From: Carposina sasakii
Lineage: Eukaryota > Arthropoda > Insecta > Lepidoptera > Carposinidae
DNA length: 64,000 nt
Assembly: GCA_014607495.2 (NCBI GenBank)
Contig: CP053170.1
Coordinates: 5,704,001 to 5,768,000, forward strand
Direction of reading: 5' to 3'
This document shows positions 1 to 12,700 of this stretch, one piece after another. The position numbers and the translations under genes are program-made. The notes under the pieces were generated by a model. The model was not told the origin of the DNA. It did not search any database and saw only the letters and a program-made list of their open reading frames with translations. Within the stretch, counting starts at the first letter, position 1. Each line of letters opens with the position of its first letter.

Positions 1-118
1 TAAGTGGGACCTTCCATAATATATTCCTGAAAAATGCATCGAAATAGGTTTAGCCATTTCGGAGATTAGCATGCACAAACATCGATCCTTTACAATTTCA
101 TTATATGTATATAGAATA
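1..118 (+). repeat. Truncated dispersed retroposon fragment (family R)
   Basis: The sequence runs from a GTGGGACCT-type block to CATCGATCC and a TTATATGTATAT tail. The same order of blocks recurs at about 18652-18866, 36148-36470 and 61832-62030, where the 5' end reads GACTCCGTCCGCGTGGACT. The left part lies outside the window. It is non-coding dispersed repeat in the 3' part of the Psi-like locus. Confidence 0.7.
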
Positions 119-163
119 GATGTCTCTGACTATATTTTGATCATAGCAGCCAACCTCAATGGA

Positions 164-310
164 GATTAGCCAGGTGCTCGGGAGATATTATAGCATACAA
201 GTGTGTCTGCAAACACAGATGCACTCTCTATTCTATCACTCTCATATTCCGATGGCATGGAAAGACAATACAACCGGAGAGAGATCAGGTGCAGGACTTC
301 TTTCTTTTTA
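164..310 (+). repeat. Dispersed repeat (family T)
   Basis: It contains ACAAGTGTGTCTGCAAACAC followed by GATGCACTCTCTATT and GGAGAGAGATCAGG. The same blocks occur at 39945-40226 and inverted at 62994-63150. Open frames here are short and not conserved between copies, so I call it repeat rather than gene. Confidence 0.65.
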
Positions 311-389
311 GTTTCAAAAGAAACCATATTGCACAGACTATATAAATTATACAATAAGGACTGGAAGATGATGAACAAATATCACTTAC

Positions 390-2307
390 TCAGTCCAACC
401 ATCTTGTCAGGTACCCTGATGAACTCGTTAAGGCTCTGGTCCGGAGGCATGTTCATGTTGTTCTGTTGCTGGGGGGGTCTGGAGGGGGGTCCGGAAGGGG
501 GTCCAGAAGGAGGGCCCCCAGCCGAGTTGGCGAGACGTGCAGCCACCGCCGCCGCTGCCGCCGCCGCCGCCGCTGTAGCACTGATGACCAGGTTTAGATA
601 CTAATGTGTTGTTTGCTCTCTTGGGTAGATAGGGATTGCCTCGGAAAAATATCAATTTTTAAAACCGATTCGAAAAGTAAGCTGATTATTCACTACTAAC
701 ATTTTTTAAGCCAATTCAAATTGTAAGTAAAGTTTTTCACTATTAACCATGTTTGTAGCTGGCTGAATTTCTTAGCATGGCAACATCAGTTCAACACCTA
801 GTGCCAAAACCTAAGTGTTGGTGGCACCTTTAGAGAACCAAAGAAACACAAATACAAAGTTGGTGGCAGTGAATGTGTTCTCTAAATATTTTTTTCTCAT
901 TTGCACTTAAAGTATAAAAATAAATAGATTTTATGACAAACAAGAACTACATCTTCTTAATAATTAAATGGTAGACATGATTTAGATACTAATCATGGAG
1001 AAGAAATAAAAGAGTAGCAGCAGCTAAGTATATTTTCATAAATAGTGTGCCGTGTAGTGGGGGTGAAGTATGGGACGAGGGGAGCATTGAACACTATAGC
1101 CCTGCCCGTTTACATAGAAACCACCTTGTAGTGACTAGTCAAACTATTTGCTCATTATCAATATGGTTCAAGATTGTATTATTAGTGCAATTACTCATCG
1201 CTAGATAGCAATATTATACTATGTTTTAGTAAAAAAGTACCCTGATAAAAGTGCTAGTCTTTGTAATTATAATATGGTTAGATTTCGGAGCACAAGTGTG
1301 TAGTTACAGCTACTGCATTGGTGCTGAAGCTCCGCCCCTATCATGACATCATGGCCTCACGATTGCCACACAACTCACTTCATAGTCCCACCTCCCTTTT
1401 TATACCTTCTTAATACTAATACATTATTTAATTAATTTTGGCATAAAATTTGCTCACCTGAACCTTTTTCTGTCTCCCTATTCTTTTTATTGTTCAGAAT
1501 GAGTCATTTGCTAGAGGAAGAAAGATAACAGGAATGCATAGCTTGAGGATTTTAGCACATGCTATATAGTGTTCTCACTTCAGCATATTAAGTTTTTGTA
1601 CAATTGTTATTACCTAAAACCACTGACAAAAACTGCCCTACTCTCAAGCCTAAACCATAAATTATGTTATGTAGCTTATCACATGCTATAGCTTCACTTA
1701 GAACCTAGCGACTAGTGTTTACTTAAAGAGGTGGATATATTGTGATACTTGCTTCCATTAAAATAAATTATTTAGTCATAATTACCTCATTGATTGTTGT
1801 TGATAGGGATCTAGAGATGCTAATTTCTTTGCACTTGGTTCAGGTCCCTCTTCCAAAGATCGCTTTCCACTACCACCTCCTTCCAATTTAGCAGCAATCT
1901 GCAATGTTTTCAAAGAAAGACAAGAAACAAGATGTCAGTTTATGCAAAACAAAAATGTAACAATCTCATAATCGCTTGAATAATTACCACGATTATCGAC
2001 TACCTACTTTAAGCCTATAGCAAAATAAAATTTAGACAGGTAGTTTTACTGCAGCGGGACTAACTGAACAAAGAAAGGCGGGTGGTACATATTATTCGGA
2101 ATAAATATACATATAACCAAAACAAAAATAAATAGAAGTTTGGATACAGTAGGTATATTTAAGTTACGAGGAAATATCATAATGAAGAATACAAGCGATT
2201 ATGATGATTTTCTGGAAAGCACTTACTACCAATCTAGCACGTTTGCAAGCATCCGCAAATTCTGGCGTCTGACTTTGAATTGTAGCCATAGATGAATAAT
2301 CACTCAT
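390..2307 (-). CDS. Psi: KH-domain RNA-binding protein, Psi/FUBP type, 5' part
   Basis: Three coding exons are visible: about 2227-2307, 1786-1898 and 390-580. Exon 1 starts at the ATG ending at 2307 (MSDYSSMATIQS) and ends at GTAAGT, or 3 bases earlier at GTAGTA. Exon 2 encodes IAAKLEGGGSGKRSLEEG and LASLDPYQQQSM; it is spliced in phase to exon 3 (AG|T = Ser). Exon 3 encodes an alanine run, Gly-Pro repeats such as GGPPSGPPSGPP, then FIRVPDKMVGL, which is how the first KH domain of FUBP/PSI proteins begins. The exon ends in A|GTAAGT, so the next codon would be Ile, as expected for the KH GXXG region. The gene continues beyond the left edge. Family members bind single-stranded nucleic acid; fly PSI controls splicing. 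The assignment rests on remembered family sequence. Exon 3 is GC-rich with homopolymeric repeats. Confidence 0.8.
991..1411. mobile_element. Foldback MITE (family M3), inside Psi intron 2
   Basis: The left end AATCATGGAGAAGAAATAAA is inverted, roughly, at the right end (TTTTTATACCTTCT). The interior (GTATGGGACGAGGGGAGCA, GAAGCTCCGCCCCT, CCTCACGATTGCCACA) reappears in reverse complement at 21158-21465. No transposase is encoded, so it is non-autonomous. Confidence 0.65.
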
Positions 2308-2914
2308 GTTTGAACTAAAGAGCACATTAACCGCAAAATTCGTCTGCCATTAATTAATCTAGGATCAAACGATCCAAAATAATACGTTTATATTCACGTT
2401 CTGCAACCTGCAGATCAGCAAATTTTACAAGGAAGGAAAAGAAGACGCGGTGTCGAAACACAGACAAAGTAGAGCCAATTGAAAGCAGAGTGGGCGCCAA
2501 CTTTAAAAGCTAAGACTGTTGGTGATTTTAAATGTGTTATCTTCATAGAAAAATGTATGAAATACCTGATTTATAGCACAAAATAGTAGTCAAGCTAAAG
2601 CAATACCATGTAGAATCATTTAAATGTGCTTTTAATCAGTAATTTGATAAATTGCGATTTTTTCAATTTACTGAAGCCGTCCGTTTGACACACAAAAAAA
2701 AAACATAACGTCAACGTCAACTGTGCGTTGTCCGTGGTCGTAAAAAAATAAAAGCGTTTTGTTTCCATTTGGGTTTTCAATGCTCATGTATCGGTTAGAT
2801 ACATGAAGATAGGTATATATGGAGCCCGTACTGTTAAATTCCTACTTGAAGCTATTTTTTCCGTCAGATTATTATCTACGCTAGACATTACGATGTTTAA
2901 GCTTGAGGTACCAA

Positions 2915-3214
2915 CACCGGTATGATGAATTTAGTAAGAGCGAGATGTCTCACTTTTAAACGTCAAATCCACAGAGCTTAGTAATAACTAGACAAGGCAA
3001 GTGTTTCTACTTGGTGTGTAAAAAGGGATTGCAAACCACTTCTATCAGCCCTAATTCCGTAAGTCCTGGCTCGAGAACGAGTATCTATTCTAATTCTTAA
3101 GTCTATTTTTACATGCAAAGTACATCTACTTAGTTTATCTAGTTATTATTAGCTCTGTGAATTTGACGTTTAAAAGTAAGACATATCGCTCTCACCAAAT
3201 TCATCATACCGGTG
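2915..3214. mobile_element. 300-bp MITE with long terminal inverted repeats (family M2)
   Basis: It opens with CACCGGTATGATGAATTT and closes with AAATTCATCATACCGGTG, its exact inverse. The inverted arms extend inward through GAGATGTCTCACTTTTAAAC and the AGCTCTGTGAATTTGACG block. Copies lie at 12610-12911 and 46155-46375. There is no coding capacity. Confidence 0.85.
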
Positions 3215-3989
3215 CAGTTTGCTTTAATATTCTTCGTAGGCTATGTTAGAGAAGTTAGGTACATAAAATAAGCATCAAGTATTTGTACTAAGGTGTTTAA
3301 TGTTACTAAGTTTTTCGCTTTACTTTAGGTATTAAACGTTTGTTATTAATTACTTTAAAATATCATAGATGGGATCAAGGAACAAAATAAGGCAGTTGTC
3401 ATATTAAGTTTCGCATTTAAAAGTTAGGTATTTTTAAGCATAAAATGACGCAGTTATATTCTATGGGAGTTGTCATCGAGAAAATGGTGGTAAATAATTG
3501 GGGTGATGGCCATGATTGATTTTAATTCTTTTTTATACTTACCAAAATAAATGATCAGAATCATTACCTTTCTGTAAAATTATAACTATATTTAGTGTTC
3601 AAATGAGCAATAAGCTTTAAAAATTAGGTAGGCAAGTCCATTTTTAAAATGTGAAACAACATGATATTTAAAAAGCTTAACGGTAAATTATGGGTTACAA
3701 ATATACCCTTAAAACGCAAAAAGTTATAGAAAGAGCCAAGAGCAATATAAGAAAGTACTTGTGAACTGTTATTGAGCTGACTCATTAAAGGGGCACAAGT
3801 TCTCATAATATTAAGCCAATAGACGCATAACGGGACACCTGTGGTCCATAATATATCTTAGCGCTGAACATATTTACCGCTAAGCAGCCTTTATTTATCC
3901 ATTGACACTGTCTGCATATAGCGGCAGTTTAAACGTTCACAAGATGCCTCATGGATATTTAGAGGTTCACTAGTATATCAAAATAAATA

Positions 3990-4520
3990 GCTTTAACTTT
4001 AACTCGTGAAACGCTTAACAGCACTTTAATAAGTAATGGTTCACACGTGAAACGCTTAACAGCTCTGTAATAAGTAATGGTTCACGCGTGAAACGCTTTA
4101 CAGCCCCTTTAATAAGTAATGGTTCACATGTGAAATACTAAGCAGTCCTTTGATGAATATAGGTTCACAAGTGAATCACTATACAGCCATTTGATAAATA
4201 ACGGTTCACATAGCTGTTTAACATCAACCAAGGCTGCATACGGAGTTACATGTTCAATTCTACTTTGCTCTTGAACTGTTTCACAGTACACAGGTGAATC
4301 GCTCAACAGCCCTTTAATAAGTAATGGTCCACACGTGAAACGCTTAACAGCTCTTTAATAAGTAATGGTTCACGCGTGAAACGCTTAACAGCCCATTAAT
4401 GAGAAATGGTTCACATGTGAAACACTAAGCAGTCCTTTGATGAATATAGGTTCACAAGTGAATCACTAAACAGCCCTTTGATAAATAACGCTTCACATAG
4501 CTGTTTTACATCAACCACCA
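3990..4520. repeat. Minisatellite of ~42-bp monomers in two ~290-bp higher-order blocks
   Basis: Monomers of 41-43 bp read roughly CGTGAAACGCTTAACAG, then CTTTAATAAGTAATGGTTCA. Block A (about 4004-4230) and block B (about 4295-4517) each go through the same series of monomer variants and end in CACATAGCTGTTT followed by ACATCAACCA. Monomer junctions carry the near-palindrome TTCACRYGTGAA, sometimes with a CACGTG E-box core. The short open frames here are by-products of the repeat. Confidence 0.85.
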
Positions 4521-5940
4521 TTTTAACCTGGAAATATTATAATTTACTTTACTTTTTTTATATGTTTTGTGCATGAATTACGAACTTATTAAATTAGGTA
4601 TTACTTCTTATATCGTAACATTCTCTATTTATTTAATAGTTCTGTCCAAACTATTGAAATTTGTTGGACCAAGATTTTAAACCACATAGTTTATTTACAT
4701 CATTTATTACTATATTATTTAAAAACACAATATTTTTGTAGCGCACCAAAATTTTCTTAGACAATATACATATATAATGTCAGTAAACTTGCATTCCCAC
4801 ACATTTTTCTTGCACTAATAAAGAAAACCGTTCCCTTTACTTAAGTACCAATAAATATATTATGAAACGACACCGCCATTAATATGGCGTTTACGTTTAT
4901 GTTGTCACAAGTTACTACGGTCACTTTTCAATAATAAATAAAATGAATATACAAAAATATTATTTTCTATAGTCACACGTCACCAACAGGCCCCTTGTGA
5001 TACATTACTTAGGTATTCAGCTGAATAAAGAGTAACATGGTCTCTTAACCAGTTGATATTCAGCTCTCACAACACCTGTTACCCCTTATTACTCTCTTAA
5101 ATATCTGATTCTGCGCTCTTAAGCAGCTTACGTGACATTAGAGCTGAATAATTTGTGCCCATTTAAGTGGTTTAAGGGCTGAATAAGCTCGGAATCAGCT
5201 TTTATGCAGCTTTCTTATACCACTTCAAGGGTAATTGTAGTCCAATATTCAGTTGCTATACAGCCTCTTGTGCTACTTGGGTAATTTAGAAAACCTGATA
5301 AAATCACATAGACTACATAGGTATCTGTATTTTCATTTTTTGAAGAAATTTCATGATATTGACGAACATAATAACTTATTAAAGTATACTACACTACCCT
5401 GAGGCTCCCCCGTTATAGGTTGTAATAATTTTTATTCTGAGATAACATTGCGTTCATGCTTGCTTAACCCTGATCTTGATAACTCCCATGTTTTATTCTA
5501 TTTTGTTATTGCTGTAGGTATAAAAAACAGCTTCTTTAAAACTAAAGCCAAAAGCAGTGGTAACTAGTTGATTTTCCTATACTCAATTTATATTACTTAT
5601 AAGCTTATCAATCAGCCCGTTTAATTTTGCCCCTCTTTTCTTAGTTTCGCTTTGAAAGAACTGACATTCAATGAGCCGTGATTTGATTTTCCGTTATTAT
5701 AATAATGTAGGTATCTACCTATTATATAGGGTTAATTTTTAAACATCTATAACCCCGCAAGACTAGGTAGCTACCATCATAAACAACAATATTTGTTCTA
5801 CGAGTTTTGATAATTTGACATATTTTACTTTCATACAAAAATAAATAACATTTAATATTACTTCTGAATGTTTACATGTGTACATAACACAGGTCAGAGC
5901 GCGTCTACCTTCTACGACTTAGACTTATAAATGTCACGTT

Positions 5941-6017
5941 AAAAAAAATCTGCTGTTCCATACATTTCAGTAGGTACAGTAATTATTCGAGATTGTATGG
6001 AACAGCAGATTTTTTTT
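5941..6017. repeat. Perfect 23-bp inverted repeat with 31-base loop
   Basis: The left arm 5941-5963 (A8 then TCTGCTGTTCCATAC) is exactly the reverse complement of 5995-6017 (GTATGGAACAGCAGA then T8). The transcript could fold into a clean hairpin of small-RNA precursor size, but a tiny palindromic MITE explains it equally well. The loop-side motif AGATTGTATGGAA also occurs inside the M1 elements. Confidence 0.8.
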
Positions 6018-6111
6018 CACTATTTCGGAGTAGGTCCCATAGTGATAATTGTTTCTTTTTACCTACCTAGTTTCGTATCAAAAGATGATCACTAATTTTG
6101 AAAACACCTTA

Positions 6112-6379
6112 TACAGGATGTAACAGAAAGGGTATGTTAAGCGAAAACCAAGCTATGTAAATTGACCAATATACAGATCCTATTTCCAAAATTTGACACT
6201 CTAAATAACATGTTTATTTTTCAAGATTGTATGAACATTCTTGAGTTGTTTAGGAATTCTCCACACTATCTAAAAAAAAAAAATGTGATTTCGAGTCTAA
6301 AATTTTGTGAGTAGGTTCCTTTTAGTGGGCTATTTACATAGCTTTTCGCTTAACATACCCCTTTGGTACATCCTGCATA
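6112..6379. mobile_element. Foldback MITE (family M1), copy 1
   Basis: The left end TACAGGATGTAACAGAAAGG then TATGTTAAGCGAAAA is mirrored at the right by TTTTCGCTTAACATACCCC then TACATCCTGCATA. The interior CAAGATTGTATG and GATTTCGAGTCT blocks are shared with 62699-62962 and 63568-63833. Almost the whole length is an imperfect palindrome. Confidence 0.8.
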
Positions 6380-6788
6380 TACCAACGCCTCTGACGGCTC
6401 ATTCACTTACGGCGGCCCCCAAAATAGCTATAAAATCTCTTTCACACGATGACACAATACAATCAAATTAATTTGGCGATACAAACCTATTACATTTATA
6501 TTAGGTTCCTCTATAATGTTTTTTTGTGACCCTTTGATATATCAATCCACACGATACAGTAGGTAAAATTATTGTTGAAAGCGTATAAATTAAGAGCTAC
6601 CTATTAGGAGTGTAGCATCCACACACATTTATACATTCGTGTCGTCTCCACGAGATTCGAAAGGAAATAAATTCCATGCATTCATAACAAATAACAAAAC
6701 AAAACGCATTTTTTTTTCTTCACGTTGCGTGCCGGCCGTACATTTGTGTCGTCTGTTGAAGACGCTTGGAATTTTCTTCGTAGAAAAA

Positions 6789-9700
6789 ATGTCGGGCGAT
6801 ACCGATAAAGCGAAAATCAGTGATAATCAGGTATAGTTGTGAAATATATACATTTGTAATTTATCATTGAGTAAATGTGCGTCTAATAAGACAAATGAAA
6901 GTGGTGTAGTGATGTTATTTTCGTGTTATATCACTAATGTTTGCCTGCGTCTCAACATGGCTGACAGATCGTTTGCTTCCCGCTAAACGCGGGAACTACG
7001 CCTTGGAGGGTTGTGATAATGGTCAATATTTAGCAATGAAAACTGTGAATGCCACCTTGATCAGTTATCGAAACTGATTATAGTAAGATGATTTTCATGA
7101 TTTTGTACATTTCACCACCCCCGCCCCTTTTGCATTTCGTTGCAGGGCCTTTGTTACTGTGCACGATATAGTATGACATTGATAGAAAATTCGCATGACC
7201 TTGGATTATACTTTTTGTAAATTATTCATACTAAAATACTGCCTTAGAAGTTGTCTTTACATTGAACTGTCGACGCGCGCGGCGATATTTACTCTCCATA
7301 CTTGTGGGGCAATGTAAATAAAACAAGGCTTCCTTATGGAGGCCTTTACTTTCGACCTCGGAGTTTTTCTGCACTTGTTTTCGTATTTGCAATGTCGAAA
7401 ATGTTTAGGGATATTAATAAAATGTTATATGCCGTAATTTTTTCTAAGCATAAATCTTAAGTATACCAAAAAATTATTACAATATTCGTTTATTTTACTG
7501 TAGTTCGTATGTATACGGATGTTCAGTTACATTCGTACATAGAAATATGAACTTTATGTCATTAACATAAGGTTCATGTTCCATTGTCGCGCATGTGGTG
7601 ACGCGGGCATAGACTTACAAAATGTATAGAAATGAATTGTAAATTAGTGGTAATAACTGGATTATTTTAGAAAAATTAATCTTAATGTGGACATTAGCCA
7701 TATTTAGTAAGTAATGTTCAGGGGGTCATAGTTTGTGAAAAAAACATTGGCCCATTTTGCACTGTGTGGGTTTGGTAATAGGTATAAGCACTAAGCACAC
7801 ATAAAAATGTAATAAAACATTAAGATAGGGTCAGCAAAAAAATCTGCTAAGTGTTTATGGTGTAAGTAAGTAAACTAAATACTATTAAAATAAATACTAT
7901 TTTCTATAAGTGTTAGGTGATCTCTTTGCAACTTCTGTCTTCAGTCAAGCCAATAATAACTAGAAAGAACTAAACCCAGTAATAGTTACTTAATTATAAT
8001 AATAAGCCCTTTATTTCCAGTTGAAGAGTACAACATATTACACATTAACAATTTTACTTCCATTGGTTATAGAATGTCTCTTAAACTGGTGTGCCTCGTG
8101 GCATAGGCCTCCTCCAACTACTTCCACTGTTGCCTATCTTGGGCAACCCTTCTCCAGAGGGTTCCCGCCGTTAGCTTCAAATCATCCTCCCATCTGATGT
8201 GTTGTCTTCCACGACTTCTTTTCCCTTCTCTCTGGTATCAGTCTATGACAGGGATGGCGAACCAATGGCACGCGTGCCACCCCTAGCACGCAACAAAATA
8301 GTTCAGGCACGCCTAATGATACAGATAAGAATGAATAACATAAAAAAAATTGCATCGAAACCGTTTGTCAGATGACTCTAGTTCAGCAGCTTGCATTCTG
8401 CTGAAAGTAACAAAGTAAGAGCCTGACATAAAATACTTAGCATCTTATTTGAAACAGCAGAAATAACACAATTTTTATATGTTAAAATAGTAACATTACA
8501 TACCGATAATTGTACTTTTGAATTTTTTATAAATACCTAGTATATACTTAATATCATCTAGTTTTATTTTTGTTCAATAATATCAATATGCCTAAATTAT
8601 TTGATGGCACGTCATAGATATATTTGTCTCATAAAAATGGCACATATACTAAAGGTTCGCCATCCCTGGTCTATGACCTTGCTCCACTTTCCCTGTCTTT
8701 CCCGCATTAAGTGGTCTGCCCATCTCCACTTCTGTTGGTCTACTCTGGCAAGTATATCAACTATCTTGGTCTTAGATCTTAGGTCTATGTTGCTTACTTT
8801 CTCCAGATGTTTGCAATTGGTCACACTCCTCTCCATCGCTCTCTGTGTTACAGCAAGCTTTTCTCTGAGAGCTTTTGGGAGAGCCCAGGATTCGCAGCTG
8901 TAGGTTTTTCTTTTAGTTGTCATGCTTAGGTCATTTAATTTAATTATTTCTTTCAGTGCCCAGTATTTTCTCCAACCAGTCGCAATCCTTAGATTGATCT
9001 CTTTCGCCATTTGATCCGTAGTTGATATGAGTTGCCCCAAGTACATGTATTCATCCACACAGTCTAAAGGTACACCATTGATGTTTATGTCTTGTTTGGC
9101 TGTGTTTGTCATTAATTTGGTTTTGATGGTGTTCATTTTTAGACCTGCTTTTAGACTTTCTTTGTTTAAAGTGTTTACCATGCAATTGAGATGCTCTGGG
9201 CTTTCCTCCAGCAGTACAAGGTCATCGGCAAATCTTAGGTGGTGTAGTTTTGATCCGTCTATGTTAATGCCATAATCATCCCAATTCAAGTTTCTGAATA
9301 TGCTTTCCAAGACTGTTGAAAATAATTTTGGGGAGAGTGGGTCCCTGCCTTACTCCTCTTTTTATGCTCAATTCGTTGCCCAAGGTTTCCAATTGGATTC
9401 TGGCTTTGCTATTGCAGTATATGGCTTGTATGAGTTTAGTGTAAGTGGGGGGTATTCCTTGCTATTTTAAGATATGCCACAGAAAGTTATGATCTAAACT
9501 GTCGAAGGCTTCGGCGTAATCTATAAATGCTATGTATGTGTTTTTGTTGTATTTTTCTAGGCTAGGTCTGCTTTACTGTGTGGGTGTGGTCAATAGTGGA
9601 GAAACCCTTCCTAAATCCAGCCTGTTCAACAGGTTGCTGTTCATCGAGTATTATGCTGATTCTATCCAATAATATTTTTGCAAAGACTTTGTATACATTG

Positions 9701-12700
9701 GATATCAAACTTATTGGTCTGTAGTTTGATATGTTGTCCTTATCGCCTTTTTGTATATCAATATGATGTAGGATAACGTCCATTGGCTTGGAATTTCGAC
9801 AGTACTGAGTATCTCATTGAATATTTTGGCTAAGATTGGAGACAAATCGTTCATGGTTCCTCGAATTAGTTGGTTTGTGATTTTGTCCGGGCCAGGTGAT
9901 TTCTCCATCTTCTGGCTTCTAATTGCCTTTTCCCCTTCGCTTTGGAGAATAGCTGGTACCTCGTCAATTGTAGTATAATCGGTTTCACTGTCGCTAACCT
10001 GCGCTCTGGTATACACTTCAGATGGCTGCTTATCATATAAGTGACGGTAGTGGCTACTTCATTGGTGTTCTGTCGTGGTGCGGTAGTTCTTGCCTTTGAC
10101 TTTTCTATATGTTTGGGTATCCACTCTTTTCCAGCTTCGCGCAGTTCTTTTAAGGCTTTTTTAACCCCACCTGTATTTTGGATGTGGTGTTCTAATGTTT
10201 TTAGTCGTTTTATTTTGCGATCCTTTCGTATACTTCGTATCTTTTTGCTCGTCTGAAATTATTTTTCTCTGCTCCTTCTTTTGCTGGCCAGATATGATTT
10301 TTTTTCTTTTCTTTCTCTTCTATTAGTGCCAAGGTGTGGTCGCTGAGTTGGTATTTGTTTGTTTTGTCAGTTGGCTTAGAGTTACTTAGCAGAGATTTTT
10401 CAAGGCAGTTATATTTATGTATAGTTCCTACTTTTTCGTTTTTCATTAGTTGATTGATTTCGTCCAGTTGACTACAATGTTGCTGCTCGGAGTTTGACTG
10501 TTCCTTATTCCTATTATTTTTAAAACGTCTTCGATGGATCTTCGTTTGGACTTTTTTTATTGAGCTGCGTACCATTCGGTGGTTTGTGTTAAAATTTAGG
10601 TTGCTTAAAACAGTTGTATCAGTGAAAGCTCTAGGGTTGTTGCTAGTTATGTAGTCGATTTCATTTTTATATTTGTCACCTGGAGAGATCCATGTCCATT
10701 TGTTTTTGCTATTCTTTTTGAAGTTCGAGTTCAGCACTGACAAGTTGTGCTCCATGAAAAACTCCACCAGTTTTTGGCCATTGTGACTTCTCTTGCCATA
10801 TCCGAACCTGCCCAGAACGTACTCATTTTCATGACATCGAAGGGAATTGACGAACACGTCATAATAAGCGGAGGTCATACAAAACGTTTTATAAAAAAAA
10901 ACCTATTTTATGTATATGTACTTGTGTAGATCAAGCTAGAAATTCAAATGTCAATTGCTGAGATTGGGCGATTTTCCATAAATGACACAACTACGACACG
11001 ACCACGACATTCCGTCATCTAGTATTTAGTCTAGTGGAAAAACCAGCCATACTATACTATCTAATACATTTTTGCTTCCGAAAAAGCCGTGTCGTTGTTA
11101 TAGCCGTGTCGTTTAGTGAAAAAACCCCAATCCAAAAATAAGTCGCTGGGAATCAACCAATATTGAGACTGTTCGTCATTAAAACTAAATAAAAATGGTC
11201 ATTATAGCGACATGTCACCGTAAACGAAGTCACTATAACTGACTTTTTACAAAGAACTTTATATGAAAAACCAAAGTTTGTTGTGTAATCACCATTATAA
11301 GTGGTAGATCAATATAGGCGGAGTCACAATAAACCGATTCTACTGTAGTATAGTAGAGAGTATAGAGCGGAGCGAGCGCAAAATTTTTTCTTATATTTAC
11401 CACATAACTCAAGTGAGTTGTGTATTAATTTTTGAAAATTCAAGCCGAGAATTTCACGGTAAGGATTCAAGGGCCCCCTGAGCTTGAGGGCCCCGGTGCA
11501 CTGCCCCGCCTAGTCCCTAGGTAGCTACGCCACTAGCAAGCTACTTACCTGAATATTTATATGTTATGGATATTATGCATGATGAAATATTCTTGAAAAA
11601 AAATAATAGCTGAAGATGTGCTTCAGTCAGATGTACATAATACAAAACATTATTTTAGGTAGATAGACAAACAATAATATCAACAACATTCATAATTATA
11701 TTTTAGTTATAGCAAAAACAAAGCAGATTTAGAATAATTTCTTAATTTTATCTCACAACATTTATAACTATTCCCATAGGATGAAGACAAAAAGTCCGGA
11801 GCAGGGGACGGGCACACAACAGAGGACGAGTCCTCACAGGACTCCAAGGGTGAGTCGGGGACCGTAGCCCTAGAGACCCCAGCCGCAGGTAATGCGGATT
11901 TAGAGCCCGGGAACCCAGGGGACAAGCCAGCGGAGCCCGAAGGTTAGCGTCACCACTGCCAACTTTCCAGTGTTCTCGAGTGACCATCTACATCGCAACT
12001 AACCTGTGGGGCTATTTGTTTGTACTTTTTTGGAGGTAGAAATAAGCAAAATATCTAAAGAAAGCTTTTATGCAAATTAGAATGAAGTTGAATAGAGAGA
12101 TGAAAGTGAGGAGCGAGCGCAGCAAGCGCGTTTTTTTCTTTTGGCAAAAAAGACGTCATGCAATTATAGTTCTTGATAGTGCATTCAAATATAACACTTT
12201 AATGAAAAAGTGACTTATCTAAGAAGTGACCAAATGAAAACTTATATATTTTGCCTATTTCTAGCCCATTAAACTGTAAATGTTGTCTGAATGCTTATTT
12301 CATACATTCATCATGCACATTCACAAGGTAAGTTTTATTTTATTACAAATTTTAATTTCTTTTTTAAAGAAACTTTAGGTAACTTCAATGTCGGCATTTC
12401 TGATTTCCCTGGATCGCATTTGTATAGAGACAGGACGATAGAAAACTTTCCGATTTGTCCCCGTAACTAAGGCGACGTAGATAGGAATAGATCAGGATTT
12501 TGTACATGTAAATTATAAGATGACATTGGGCTTCTCCCTTCTTGTTGCTCTGTTTTCATTCACTCGGGGTTGGCGTAATATGTACTCTTCTATCATTCAT
12601 CTTGATCTGCACCCGTATGATGAATTTGGTGAGAGCGAGATGTCTCACTTTTAAACGTCAAACTCACAGAGCTATTAATAACTAGATAAACTAAGTGTAT

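Larger units (their letters stand above)
2308..6788. other. Psi-Dek divergent spacer
   Basis: The two genes point away from each other, so both promoters and 5' UTRs must lie here. The proximal Psi side (2308-2520) and the proximal Dek side (about 6400-6788) are free of recognised repeats and are the likely promoter regions, but I see no diagnostic core motif. The rest is AT-rich and holds MITE M2 (2915-3214), the 42-bp minisatellite (3990-4520), a perfect hairpin (5941-6017) and MITE M1 (6112-6379). I see nothing coding in 4521-5940. Confidence 0.5.

Noticed and set aside
203..604. 133-codon plus-strand open frame with an alanine run
   Set aside because: It is the antisense of the Psi exon at 390-580; the alanine run comes from the GCC-rich antisense of the real alanine tract.
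8601..10256. Plus-strand frames at 8601, 9027 and 10041
   Set aside because: They are antisense shadows of the minus-strand LINE.
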